Assembly (NCBI RefSeq): GCF_000966195.1
Contig: NZ_LAHL01000001.1
Coordinates: 58,199-122,198, forward strand
DNA from: Domibacillus robiginosus
GTDB lineage: Bacteria; Bacillota; Bacilli; Bacillales; Domibacillaceae
Direction: 5' to 3'
Length of the DNA stretch: 64,000 bases
Shown piece after piece: positions 44,007 to 52,272 of the stretch (its first letter is position 1; each line of letters begins with the position of its first letter). Under the pieces are notes generated by a model. That model saw only the letters and a list, made by a program, of their open reading frames with translations, had not been told where the DNA came from and did not search any database. Position numbers and translations under genes: made by a program.

Positions 44007-44092
44007 TATTCAAATGCTTGTTTGATTGTATAATTTTAGTGTATGATGAGTTTGGAAAATTGTCAATTGTACATTCAAACGATTGTTTAATC
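44007..44092. promoter_or_regulatory. Divergent cadC/copC promoter region with two CadC-type operators
   Basis: On the minus strand TTGACA (44061-44066) and TACACT (44038-44043) are 17 bases apart: a good sigma-A promoter for cadCA. ATTCAAATGCTTGTTTGAT (44008-44026) lies around the expected start of transcription and resembles the cad operator. A second related site, ACATTCAAACGATTGTTTAA (44071-44090), overlaps the -35 region of a weaker plus-strand promoter (TTTAAT, 17 bases, TACAAT at 44109) for copC-copD. CadC could thus control both directions. Confidence 0.7.
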
Positions 44093-44144
44093 AGGAAGCA
44101 GTAATTGGTACAATGATAGCGAATGGACAAGGAGGTGAATGGTT

Positions 44145-44723
44145 GTGAAGAAATTACTGTCTCTTCTATTTATAGTGTATCTGTCATTTTCTTCGGCTGT
44201 TTCTGCTCATACGGATGTGAAAAATGCTTCGCCGGCAGAGGGAGAAACAGTCACAGAAAATATACAGGAACTTCAATTAGAATTTGAAACAACCATTGAA
44301 AACGGCAGTACGCTGTCTTTGCTGAGTAAAAGTGGAACAGAAGTATCAATTAAAGGTGTTCAATTAACCGGTAATAAGATGACAGCATTAACAGCAGAAC
44401 CATTAAAAAATGGTCCTTATACAGCGAACTGGCGTATTGTCGGAAAAGATGGCCATCTCATTGAAGGGAGCTATTCGTTTAATGTTCAACAAGAAAGTGG
44501 AAATCAAGAGAGTTTGGCTGCAACAGGTGAAAAAGCTGAAGTAACCGATCGAGCTGCTGATACACAGGAGTTAGTGGAAGAATCGAATCCTTCAACGGCT
44601 GCCGCTGCTTCTGAAGAACAAAGTCAATCAAAAACGAATATTGTCATTTCTCTTTTAACAGGGTTTATGCTGTTCGTGGTGCTTCAAACAGTTATGTGGC
44701 TGGTAAGGAGGGGGAGAAAATGA
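44145..44723 (+). CDS. copC: CopC-type copper-binding protein with C-terminal anchor
   Basis: About 192 residues. Signal peptide (LLSLLFIVYLSFSSAVSAH) after which the mature protein starts with His, as in CopC, where the N-terminal His binds Cu(II). The CopC beta-barrel follows (ASPAEGETVTENIQELQLEF; TANWRIVGKDGHLIEGSYSF with DGHxxxG). A Ser/Glu-rich linker and one membrane helix (IVISLLTGFMLFVVLQTVMW) tether it. GTG 44145 is nine bases from GGAGG; ATG 44139 is too close. The stop overlaps the copD start. Confidence 0.88.
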   Translation: MKKLLSLLFIVYLSFSSAVSAHTDVKNASPAEGETVTENIQELQLEFETTIENGSTLSLLSKSGTEVSIKGVQLTGNKMTALTAEPLKNGPYTANWRIVGKDGHLIEGSYSFNVQQESGNQESLAATGEKAEVTDRAADTQELVEESNPSTAAAASEEQSQSKTNIVISLLTGFMLFVVLQTVMWLVRRGRK

Positions 44724-45817
44724 TCTACCTTCTCTACCTGACTGAACTGTTGTTATATATCTGTTTTGCTGTTTTAATGGGATCTTTTGTGATGCACTTG
44801 GTTCCATCCGGCAAAAAACCATCCATACATATCCATAAGAGATGGCTTCAGCTTTCCGTTTTAGGTATTGTCTTTTTGTCATTAATGCCGGTGGCCTACT
44901 TGATTTATATGCTCCAGGAAGACATCGGCTGGGCCGTGACGATTCCAAATGTTCTTGCAACGTTTGAAGTTGGACAGGCCTGGACACTCACACTGATTCT
45001 TTCGCTTTTCTTTTATACATTTGTATCACTATTCCCTGTTTTGGAACAGAAACGTTATGCAGTCATATCCATCGTGTTTATTGTCCTGTTGATTTTTACG
45101 GCAGGCTGGGCGGGACATCCTGCATCTTTAGAGAAAGTGCCAGGATTTTTTTATCATTCACTGCATTTCTTAGCTGTGAGCGTCTGGGTGGGCATTTTGC
45201 TGGTGGTCAGCTGGCTCTCAACGGATAAAGAAAACTGGCTGCATTTCCTGAAGTGGTTTACGCCTGTTGCTGTTGTCAGTTTTATCGTGACGGCGGTTTC
45301 TGGATTTATGATGATGACTATCATTACCGATGTCTCCGACTATACAAATATATGGATGCTAAACTATGGACAGGCATTATTACTAAAACATATTATGGTG
45401 ATCCCCATTTTAGTTTTCGCTATTATTAACAGCTTTTTAGTGAAAAAACAGCTGCAGAAAGATTTGGCGTTCAATCCAAAACCGTGGGTAAAAGCGGAAA
45501 GCATTGTCCTAATTATGATTTTCTCGGTTACCGCTTTCTTAGGACAGCAGCCCCCGCCTCATGCAATCCAAACCATGTTAAAAAGCGATGGGGCTGCGCC
45601 ATTATTTGAATACATATACGGTGGCGTTGTAGAGCCATCCATGAATGTGCAGTTTGAGGTAACTGCCATGTCTGTGCTGCTGGCTGTTTTATTTATCTCC
45701 TTCTTTATTTTAATGTTGGCTTCTTTTGTCCGGAAAGCGCCAGCTGTTTTATCGTTTGCTATGAGCTTTTTCCTCGTGGTCTCGCTATATTTGGCATTAA
45801 TGGTCAGTATTCAATAG
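44720..45817 (+). CDS. copD: CopD-type copper import membrane protein
   Basis: About 365 residues with eight or so membrane segments. The start ATG 44720 overlaps the copC stop (ATGA). HSLHFLAVSVWVGILLVVSW and KWFTPVAVVSFIVTAVSGFM are the CopD domain; YGQALLLKHIMVIPILVFAI and FLGQQPPPH also fit. CopC and CopD together are thought to bring copper into the cell or toward cuproenzymes. With a cytochrome oxidase gene on the same plasmid, supply of copper to the oxidase is a reasonable inference. Confidence 0.85.
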   Translation: MIYLLYLTELLLYICFAVLMGSFVMHLVPSGKKPSIHIHKRWLQLSVLGIVFLSLMPVAYLIYMLQEDIGWAVTIPNVLATFEVGQAWTLTLILSLFFYTFVSLFPVLEQKRYAVISIVFIVLLIFTAGWAGHPASLEKVPGFFYHSLHFLAVSVWVGILLVVSWLSTDKENWLHFLKWFTPVAVVSFIVTAVSGFMMMTIITDVSDYTNIWMLNYGQALLLKHIMVIPILVFAIINSFLVKKQLQKDLAFNPKPWVKAESIVLIMIFSVTAFLGQQPPPHAIQTMLKSDGAAPLFEYIYGGVVEPSMNVQFEVTAMSVLLAVLFISFFILMLASFVRKAPAVLSFAMSFFLVVSLYLALMVSIQ

Positions 45818-45834
45818 GATAATGAAAGGGTGGA

Positions 45835-46470
45835 TCAGCTGTGTTTCTTGAATAAAAATTCGATTAAAGCAGTAAAGAGTAAAAAACCGATGGCTGTGCC
45901 TAAAATCAATCCATTTGATTTCCAAGGCAGCTCTGCCAAGTGCCCAGCGTTTGAAAAAAACAGAAAGATACCAGACAACAGTAGGCTGAAGAGGAAAAAG
46001 AGAAATAAGGAAAGGAACCTTTTTCCTGAAAGCAGCAGGGCAGTCATGATGGCCAACCCTTCCGGGATTTGGTGAACGATCGTTGCAACAATAAAGGAGC
46101 CTGATAATGTTTCATTCTCCAGGGTCGACCCAATGGCTAATCCAGCTGGTATGTTATGAATAGCGATGGCCACAACAATAAATAAAACTGACCGATAGGC
46201 CTGCGAGGATACATCTTCAAATAAACCGTGAAGACATATACAGATCAGCACGCCCAGTGAGGCACCGAATGCAACGTTTATAAATCCGTATTCTTCCATG
46301 GCGTGTGGGATTAGTTCAAAAGCAAGCAGCGCTGTTAAAACAATACCGCAAAAAATATACAAGTGCGGCGCTTTCACCTTCGGGATTTTGTAAAGAGTAA
46401 CGGCAGCCAGCGCTCCAACGTTTGTCCCGAGAAAAAGATAAAAACTGAGCAGGTAAGGCATTGCGTGCAT
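45835..46470 (-). CDS. ZIP-family metal transporter
   Basis: A 211-residue protein with seven or eight membrane segments. The metal-binding helices carry AIHNIPAGLAIGSTL and ATIVHQIPEGLAIMTAL, the ZIP signatures with His, Asn/Pro and Glu in place; an upstream segment has FELIPHAMEE. It moves Zn, Fe or similar ions across the membrane, generally inward. AGGGGTGG lies before the ATG. It is convergent with copD (17 bases between stops) and divergent from the flavoprotein gene. Confidence 0.9.
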   Translation of the reverse strand: MHAMPYLLSFYLFLGTNVGALAAVTLYKIPKVKAPHLYIFCGIVLTALLAFELIPHAMEEYGFINVAFGASLGVLICICLHGLFEDVSSQAYRSVLFIVVAIAIHNIPAGLAIGSTLENETLSGSFIVATIVHQIPEGLAIMTALLLSGKRFLSLFLFFLFSLLLSGIFLFFSNAGHLAELPWKSNGLILGTAIGFLLFTALIEFLFKKHS

Positions 46471-46478
46471 TGTACCAC

Positions 46479-46536
46479 CCCTGTTTCTAAGAAGTATTTA
46501 TATATATTCCGTTCATCAAACAAGTAGTAAACAGGG
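46479..46536. promoter_or_regulatory. Inverted repeat between ZIP and flavoprotein genes
   Basis: CCCTGTTT (46479-46486) and AAACAGGG (46529-46536) are a perfect 8-base inverted repeat in the divergent promoter region. It may bind a regulator of both genes. Function not shown. Confidence 0.3.
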
Positions 46537-46580
46537 AAGAAGGTTTTCATCTATCGATGAAGCGGACAGGAGGTGTTAAC

Positions 46581-47630
46581 ATGTTTTATACTGTTATTAT
46601 AGGTGCGGGACAAGCAGGGCTCGCAATGGGGTATCATCTAAAGCAAGTCAATCAATCGTTTATTATTTTAGATAAAAATCAGGAGATTGGAGATGAGTGG
46701 AGAAAACGATATGACTCTTTAGTGTTGTTTACACCAAGAATGTACAGCTCTTTGCCCGGTCTTTCATTAGACGGAGATCCACATGGGTTTCCTGCAAAGG
46801 ATGAAATCGCCCTTTATTTAAAGCGGTATGCGGAATCGTTTCAGCTGCCGGTTCAGCTGCAGACCGAAGTCATGCGTGTCTGGAAGGAATATAACCATTT
46901 TTATATTCAAACAAATGACCAAACATATGAAGCAGAGAATGTTATCATTGCATCGGGTCCTTTCCAGATACCGAATATCCCGAGTTTTTCTCTTTCTTTA
47001 TCGCCAGACATCCTGCAGCTGCATTCTTCCCAGTATAAGAATCCGGATGATCTTATAGAAGGAAATGTATTAGTTGTAGGGGGCGGCAACAGTGGGGCTC
47101 AGATTGCTGTAGAGCTGTCCAATACAAGGGAAACATATTTGTCAGTTAGCCAGAGAATGAAGTTTTTACCGATGAAAATCGGAAATAAGAGTATTTTTTG
47201 GTGGTTCGACAAAGCTGGTATACTAAAGGCTTCCCGACATTCACGGGTCGGAAAAAAGATACAGGCAAGTAGAGATCCTATTTTTGGTTCTGAATTAAAA
47301 GATGCCTTGATAAGAGGAACGGTCATTCAAAAGAACAAAGCAGTAGATGGGAAAAACACAACGATCCATTTTCAAGATCAGACAAGCCTAGATGTTCAAA
47401 ACATCATCTGGTCTACCGGTTTTGTTTCGGACTACAGCTGGCTGGAAGTAGAAGGGGCGCTAAATTACGAACGGCAGCCCGTTCATAAAAGAGGCATTAC
47501 ACAGGTGAAAGGGTTGTATTTTTTAGGACTGCCGTGGCAGTACCGGCGAGGTTCTGCACTTCTTCAAGGAGTGGGTGACGATGCAAAATATATTGCCGAA
47601 GACATACAAAAAAGCGGAGGTACTTTATGA
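46581..47630 (+). CDS. FAD/NAD(P)H-dependent oxidoreductase (CzcO-type)
   Basis: A 349-residue flavoprotein. FAD-binding GXGXXG near the start (YTVIIGAGQAGLAMGYHLKQ), then DKNQEIGDEWRKRYDSLVLF, the NAD(P)H-binding motif VLVVGGGNSGAQIAVEL, and the closing WSTGFVSDYSWL. This is the CzcO/TrkA-like monooxygenase group. ATG 46581 follows AGGAGG. Its stop overlaps the bdbD start (ATGA) so it is translationally coupled to the thiol oxidase pair; the substrate is unknown. A C-terminal fragment of a second copy, also next to bdbD, lies at 61630. Confidence 0.85.
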   Translation: MFYTVIIGAGQAGLAMGYHLKQVNQSFIILDKNQEIGDEWRKRYDSLVLFTPRMYSSLPGLSLDGDPHGFPAKDEIALYLKRYAESFQLPVQLQTEVMRVWKEYNHFYIQTNDQTYEAENVIIASGPFQIPNIPSFSLSLSPDILQLHSSQYKNPDDLIEGNVLVVGGGNSGAQIAVELSNTRETYLSVSQRMKFLPMKIGNKSIFWWFDKAGILKASRHSRVGKKIQASRDPIFGSELKDALIRGTVIQKNKAVDGKNTTIHFQDQTSLDVQNIIWSTGFVSDYSWLEVEGALNYERQPVHKRGITQVKGLYFLGLPWQYRRGSALLQGVGDDAKYIAEDIQKSGGTL

Positions 47631-48322
47631 AAAACAGTAAGAAAATCGTGATTTCGACGCTCGTTGTATTCGCAGCGATCATTGGGCTTGTATTATTTTT
47701 GAACAGAGAAGACGAAACAGCACAGCCAGCCACACAAACTGCACAAAACACTGGCGGAAAACACCCGTCTATTGAGGGACAGCCGACTTTAGGTGATGCA
47801 GAGGCGCCCGTTTCAATTGTTGAGTTTGGCGATTATAAGTGCCCGTCTTGTAAGCAATGGGGCGAAACGATTTATCCAAAGTTAATTGCTGATTATGTAG
47901 ATACAGGAAAAGCATCTTTTTCATATATTAATGTTCTTTTTCACGGGGAAGAATCCACATTAGCATCATTGGCTTCTGAATCTTTTTATAAACAGGACCC
48001 TAAAAATTTCTGGACATTTCATAAATCTGTTTTCGCAGCACAGCCAGCAACACAAGAACATGACAAACCGTGGGTAACAATGGAAAGTGTAAAAGAGCTG
48101 GCGAAAGCGGCGTCACCAAATATTGATCTGGTACAGTTTGAAAAAGATATTAATTCGGATGAAATGGCTGAAAAAGTGAGTAAAGACGATGGGTTAGTAA
48201 AAGAGTTTCAAGTGCAGTTTACCCCTTCTATTATGATAAATGGTGTGATGCTTGAAGATCCATTTGATTATGAAACAATCGTCTCTCTAATCGAAAAAGG
48301 GCAGGAAGAGGATAAGAAATGA
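47627..48322 (+). CDS. bdbD: BdbD, DsbA-like thiol oxidase
   Basis: A 231-residue membrane-anchored DsbA-type protein: one helix (ISTLVVFAAIIGLVLFL), then SIVEFGDYKCPSCKQWGETI with active-site CPSC (near residues 72-75) and cis-Pro in QFTPSIMINGVML. It introduces disulfides into secreted proteins and is reoxidised by BdbC. Its ATG overlaps the flavoprotein stop and its stop overlaps the bdbC start, so all three are made together. A paralogue is at 61867. Confidence 0.93.
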   Translation: MKNSKKIVISTLVVFAAIIGLVLFLNREDETAQPATQTAQNTGGKHPSIEGQPTLGDAEAPVSIVEFGDYKCPSCKQWGETIYPKLIADYVDTGKASFSYINVLFHGEESTLASLASESFYKQDPKNFWTFHKSVFAAQPATQEHDKPWVTMESVKELAKAASPNIDLVQFEKDINSDEMAEKVSKDDGLVKEFQVQFTPSIMINGVMLEDPFDYETIVSLIEKGQEEDKK

Positions 48323-48762
48323 CCGGTCACACAAAGCCCTCATTTATCCAAACCTATGCTCTGTATGCTGCCTGGGTCATAGCGGTTACCGCTACATTAG
48401 GCAGCTTGTATTTTAGTGAAATTAGAGAGTTTGTGCCATGTGAACTCTGCTGGATTCAAAGAATCTTTATGTACCCACTGGCGATTATTCTTGGGATCGC
48501 CGCTTTTCATAACGAAATAAACCTGAAGAAATATGTGCTTCCGTTATCAATCATTGGGGGTTCCATTTCTTTCTACCACTACCTTGTGCAAAAAGTTCCT
48601 GGTTTTGCGGATATAAAGCCATGCGTACAAGGTGTTCCATGCAATGTTCAATATATTAACTGGTTTGGTTTTGTCACAATTCCTTTTTTAGCTTTAACGG
48701 CATTTACGCTAATCAGTATTTTAATGGTGCTTTTACATTTAAATGCTCGAAAAAACTCATAA
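48319..48762 (+). CDS. bdbC: BdbC, DsbB-like quinone reductase
   Basis: A 147-residue protein with four membrane helices. The first external loop carries FVPCELCWIQRIFMYPLAII with CxxC, and the second loop has PCVQGVPCNVQYINW with the other Cys pair. It reoxidises BdbD and passes electrons to quinone, so it joins disulfide formation to the respiratory chain. ATG overlaps the bdbD stop. Length normal. Confidence 0.93.
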   Translation: MTGHTKPSFIQTYALYAAWVIAVTATLGSLYFSEIREFVPCELCWIQRIFMYPLAIILGIAAFHNEINLKKYVLPLSIIGGSISFYHYLVQKVPGFADIKPCVQGVPCNVQYINWFGFVTIPFLALTAFTLISILMVLLHLNARKNS

Positions 48763-48848
48763 TATTCTTTATGAAGAGATTATGGCAGCTGTAATTACCT
48801 CATGTTCAGTATTTGATGCCATAAAAATAAAGAAGGAGCGTGAAAATA

Positions 48849-49763
48849 TTGGGTCATTCACATAGTCATGGTCATAACCATAGTCATGGAAGCAGTAACA
48901 AGACTGCTTTAAAATGGTCGTTCTTTTTAATTACTTCTTATATGATTGTAGAAGTTATCGGCGGGATCATGACAAACAGTTTGGCTTTGCTTTCTGATGC
49001 GGGACACATGTTGAGTGATGCAGCTGCACTTGGACTAAGTTATGTGGCCCTGACATTGGGCCAACGAGCAGCATCCAATAAGAAAACGTTTGGTTACAAG
49101 CGTTTTGAAATCCTGGCGGCTTTTCTTAACGGTATTACGCTTATCGCGATATCCGTCTATATCTTTTTTGAAGCATATCAAAGGATCATGAACCCACCCG
49201 ATGTAGTCAGTGTAGGAATGTTGGCTATTTCTACTCTTGGTTTACTTGTAAATATTGTCGCTGCCTTTATTCTTATGCGAGGGGATAAAGATGAGAACCT
49301 GAATGTTAGAAGTGCATTTTTACATGTTATCGGGGACATGCTTGGATCAGTCGGGGCAATCATTGCCGCTCTTCTCATTATGTTTTTTGGATGGAATTTG
49401 GCAGATCCTATTGCCAGCATCGTTGTGGCTGTTTTAATCACCATCAGTGGATACCGTGTGACAAGGGATTCTTTTCATATTTTAATGGAAGGAGCACCGT
49501 TGAATTTGAATATTCAACAAGTAAAAGAGAAGCTTCTTTCGCTGAGTGAAGTAAAAGGGGTTCATGATTTACATGTGTGGTCTATTACGTCCGATTTTCC
49601 AGCGCTCAGCTGCCACTTAGTAGTCAGTCGTGAAGAGGACGATCAATCGGTTTTGTCAAAAGCCAAAAAACTTCTTCATGATGAATTTGAATTACACCAT
49701 GTGACGATTCAAATAGACAAAGAAGGCGGAGAAAACTGTTCTTCGGATGGGCATTGTAATTAA
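48849..49763 (+). CDS. czcD: CDF-family metal exporter (CzcD-like)
   Basis: About 304 residues. His-rich start (GHSHSHGHNHSHG), six membrane helices with the metal site LSDAGHMLSDAAALG (HxxxD) and HVIGDMLGSVGAI (HxxxD), and a C-terminal cytoplasmic domain (VHDLHVWSITSDFPALSCHL). It exchanges Zn, Cd or Co for protons. I prefer TTG 48849 (MGHSHSHG, AAGGAG ten bases upstream), because GTG 48840 touches the ribosome site. It follows bdbC by 86 bases. Confidence 0.92.
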   Translation: MGHSHSHGHNHSHGSSNKTALKWSFFLITSYMIVEVIGGIMTNSLALLSDAGHMLSDAAALGLSYVALTLGQRAASNKKTFGYKRFEILAAFLNGITLIAISVYIFFEAYQRIMNPPDVVSVGMLAISTLGLLVNIVAAFILMRGDKDENLNVRSAFLHVIGDMLGSVGAIIAALLIMFFGWNLADPIASIVVAVLITISGYRVTRDSFHILMEGAPLNLNIQQVKEKLLSLSEVKGVHDLHVWSITSDFPALSCHLVVSREEDDQSVLSKAKKLLHDEFELHHVTIQIDKEGGENCSSDGHCN

Positions 49764-49818
49764 TCTGCGGTGCTTTTCCGGAGACAAGGATCTAACTTGA
49801 AAAGGGAGTGGTTCAAGG

Positions 49819-50025
49819 ATGATGGATTTTTTATATTTTCCAGAAGACAAGTCTGAGTATATCCCGGCTTTATTAGCCATGCTGCCTTTTTTACTAGGTG
49901 CCGTTTTAACGTTTTTGTGGATTATTAGAGTGTCAAAAAAACAAGAAGCACGTTTAAATGAAGCACACTATACAACTCTGTCTCAAGTCAAGAAAGCCTC
50001 TGATACAGGTTGTGATGAAAAGTAA
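49819..50025 (+). CDS. Small membrane protein, 68 residues
   Basis: One hydrophobic segment (IPALLAMLPFLLGAVLTFLW) follows an acidic start (MMDFLYFPEDKSEY), with a hydrophilic tail (SKKQEARLNEAHYTTLSQVK). GGGAGTGG lies 11 bases before ATG ATG. It sits 55 bases after czcD and before a terminator, so it probably ends this operon. Family not recognised. Small one-helix proteins often accompany transporters or oxidases. Confidence 0.55.
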   Translation: MMDFLYFPEDKSEYIPALLAMLPFLLGAVLTFLWIIRVSKKQEARLNEAHYTTLSQVKKASDTGCDEK

Positions 50026-50081
50026 TCGAAAAAAATCGATAGTTGTTGAAAACTTTGCATGATCATTTTTATTGCATGATA

Positions 50082-50122
50082 AAGAGGTGTCTTATTTACT
50101 TACGGTAGGACGCCTCTTTTTA
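50082..50122 (+). terminator. Terminator after the bdb-czcD operon
   Basis: AAGAGGTGTC and GACGCCTCTT form a 10-base stem (one G-T pair) followed by TTTTAT. Confidence 0.85.
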
Positions 50123-50261
50123 TAGCGGGCAAATATACGAAGTCTGATACACAGATTATCATCCTAGTAGAAGCTGTATGTATACACATTATCTACTAGG
50201 GTGATAATTAAAGATTTATTTGATGAGCTCCTCAATTCAGTGAAGAAAGGATAGGAGATTT

Positions 50262-50696
50262 ATGAAACATTTTTGTGTTTTTTTCTTCAAAACTCCGGTA
50301 GGCATTCTCTTTTTCCTTCTTTTTACTTTAAGTGCCTGCAGCAGTCAAGAAGAACAAAGCGCTCAAACTAATCAAACGTTGAAGCCAGTAAAAGTGGAAG
50401 TGAAACTAAATCCACAAGAAGCAAAAGCCAAACAAGAGGTTGAAATACAAGCTATTGTCACACAGGGCAATGAACCAGTAGAAGATGCGAACGATGTGAA
50501 ATTTGAAATATGGAAAGACGAGAATCAGGAGCATGAAACCGCGAAGCGTGAAACCATAGAAGCCAAGCATAAAGGAAATGGCGTCTATGTAATCAAGAAA
50601 ACATTTTCAGAAGAAGGGATTTATAATATTAATGCGCACACAAATGCAAGGAATATGCATATCATGCCTTTAATAAAAGTCTCAATTATTAAATAA
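50262..50696 (+). CDS. YtkA-like secreted lipoprotein, copy 1
   Basis: A 144-residue lipoprotein. Signal GILFFLLFTLSACSSQEEQS with lipidated Cys in LSAC, then a beta-sandwich of the YtkA/FixH-like type (VEVKLNPQEAKAKQEVEIQA; VTQGNEPVEDANDVKFEIW; GVYVIKKTFSEEGIYNINAH; ARNMHIMPLIKVSI). Such domains are often found near copper and cytochrome oxidase genes. It precedes ccdA by 90 bases. A second copy lies at 63045. The His-x-Met pair at the end could bind copper; that is inference. Confidence 0.85.
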   Translation: MKHFCVFFFKTPVGILFFLLFTLSACSSQEEQSAQTNQTLKPVKVEVKLNPQEAKAKQEVEIQAIVTQGNEPVEDANDVKFEIWKDENQEHETAKRETIEAKHKGNGVYVIKKTFSEEGIYNINAHTNARNMHIMPLIKVSIIK

Positions 50697-50786
50697 TTTA
50701 TTCCACATTGTCTTCCACGAAAAAAAGTATAACAGGAAATTAGATATCATCTGATGAAATGTTGTAATTGGGGGTAAGCGAATACA

Positions 50787-51494
50787 ATGGAAAACCTTAC
50801 GATTTGGCTGGCATTTGGGGCAGGATTGCTGTCTTTTATTTCTCCGTGCAGCCTGCCTTTATACCCAGCATTCCTCTCTTATATCACCGGGGTATCTGTT
50901 AACGAAGTCAAACAGAAAAATATAATGATGCAGCGAAAAGCATTTCTTCATACACTTTTCTTTCTTATTGGATTTTCAATCATTTTTATCGCAATTGGAT
51001 TCAGTACGTCGCTGGCAGGTGAGTTTTTTGCTGGTTACCAGGACTTAGTTCGCCAGATGGGAGCTATTCTGATTATTGTGCTTGGCCTTTTCAGCATAGG
51101 TGTTTTTAAGCCTTCTTTTATGATGCAGGATAAAAAATTCACATTCCAAAACAAGCCTTCTGGCTATGTTGGATCGATTATAATTGGCTTTGCTTTTGCC
51201 GCAGGCTGGACACCATGTACAGGGCCCATCTTATTCTCAGTAATTGCTTTAGCTGCGACAAACCCAGATTCAGCTATTTTTTATATGATCTTGTACGTAT
51301 TAGGGTTCTCTGTTCCTTTTTTTGTGATGTCCTTTTTTGTAGGCAGGTTAAGCTGGATTAAAAAGCACAATGCACTGCTATTGAAGATCGGCGGTATGAT
51401 TATGATTATTATGGGAGTCATGTTATTTTTCGACTGGCTGACAAAGATCATCTCCTTTCTTACGCCTTTATTTGGCGGGTTTACTGGTTTCTAA
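50787..51494 (+). CDS. ccdA: CcdA, thiol reductant transporter for cytochrome c maturation
   Basis: A 235-residue protein with six membrane helices. The conserved Cys are in FISPCSLPLYPAFLSYITG and FAAGWTPCTGPILFSVIAL. CcdA passes electrons from cytoplasmic thioredoxin to ResA (for cytochrome c) and StoA outside the membrane. Length matches B. subtilis CcdA. GGGGGTAAG lies before the ATG. A ruined copy lies at 63572. Confidence 0.93.
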   Translation: MENLTIWLAFGAGLLSFISPCSLPLYPAFLSYITGVSVNEVKQKNIMMQRKAFLHTLFFLIGFSIIFIAIGFSTSLAGEFFAGYQDLVRQMGAILIIVLGLFSIGVFKPSFMMQDKKFTFQNKPSGYVGSIIIGFAFAAGWTPCTGPILFSVIALAATNPDSAIFYMILYVLGFSVPFFVMSFFVGRLSWIKKHNALLLKIGGMIMIIMGVMLFFDWLTKIISFLTPLFGGFTGF

Positions 51495-51626
51495 AGAAGT
51501 AGGATAACTCTTCATTTTTGGATTGTAGAAACAATCTAATAGACAACAGAGTATCGATAGGGTGATAGAAAGAAAAAGACATAAACTTTTTCGAGGCTTT
51601 ATTTGTAAAACAGAAAGGGAGCTCAC

Positions 51627-52085
51627 ATGCGCAAAATATCTTTAATCTTGTTAATGGTTGCTATTTTTTATTTTTCAAATACACCGGGTGTAAGAATAAC
51701 AGACCCCGGAACATGGATTGGCCTCCCTAGGTTAAAGGAAAACGTGACGCTCCTATCCATTTTACACCCAAACAGCGATTTTTATTTTCTCTGGAGTATT
51801 GAAATGGACAGCGAATTTGTTCTCCGCAAACTGGCCCACATTTCGTTCTTTGGGTTATTAGCATTTTTAATATATTTAAATTTACCCGAAGGAAGAGGCC
51901 GGTACCTTTTGGCAGGAGGGTTTACGGCATTGTTTGCTTTCACAGACGAAGTACATCAGGCTTTTATTACAGGAAGAGATGGAAGGTTGATGGATGTAAT
52001 GCTTGATGTCGCAAGTGGTGCTCTGGTTCTGCTCTTTATTTATATATTGAAAAGAAAAGGCATAATGAAAAATCAACTATTTTAA
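51627..52085 (+). CDS. VanZ-family membrane protein
   Basis: A 152-residue protein with about four membrane helices: ISLILLMVAIFYFSNTPGV, LRKLAHISFFGLLAFLIYLN, LLAGGFTALFAFTDEVHQAF and VASGALVLLFIYIL. AHISFFGLLAF and TDEVHQAFITGRDGRLMDVM are VanZ signatures. The biochemical role of VanZ proteins outside teicoplanin resistance is unknown. AAAGGGAGC before the ATG. It lies between ccdA and resB and may be a passenger. Confidence 0.88.
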   Translation: MRKISLILLMVAIFYFSNTPGVRITDPGTWIGLPRLKENVTLLSILHPNSDFYFLWSIEMDSEFVLRKLAHISFFGLLAFLIYLNLPEGRGRYLLAGGFTALFAFTDEVHQAFITGRDGRLMDVMLDVASGALVLLFIYILKRKGIMKNQLF

Positions 52086-52272
52086 GATTAATAGGCGGAT
52101 TTTTTTCTTAAATCGAATATTTATGTGGGTATTGTTTATTTTTTAATTGTAAGCAAACTACAAAAATCGATGTATAGAATAAGAAGATGCTCTTTTGCGC
52201 CTTTTAGATGGGAAAGCAGGCTGAGCTTTGTGGGTAAAATATAGACAGAATAAATCATAGGGAGTTTTTTTT

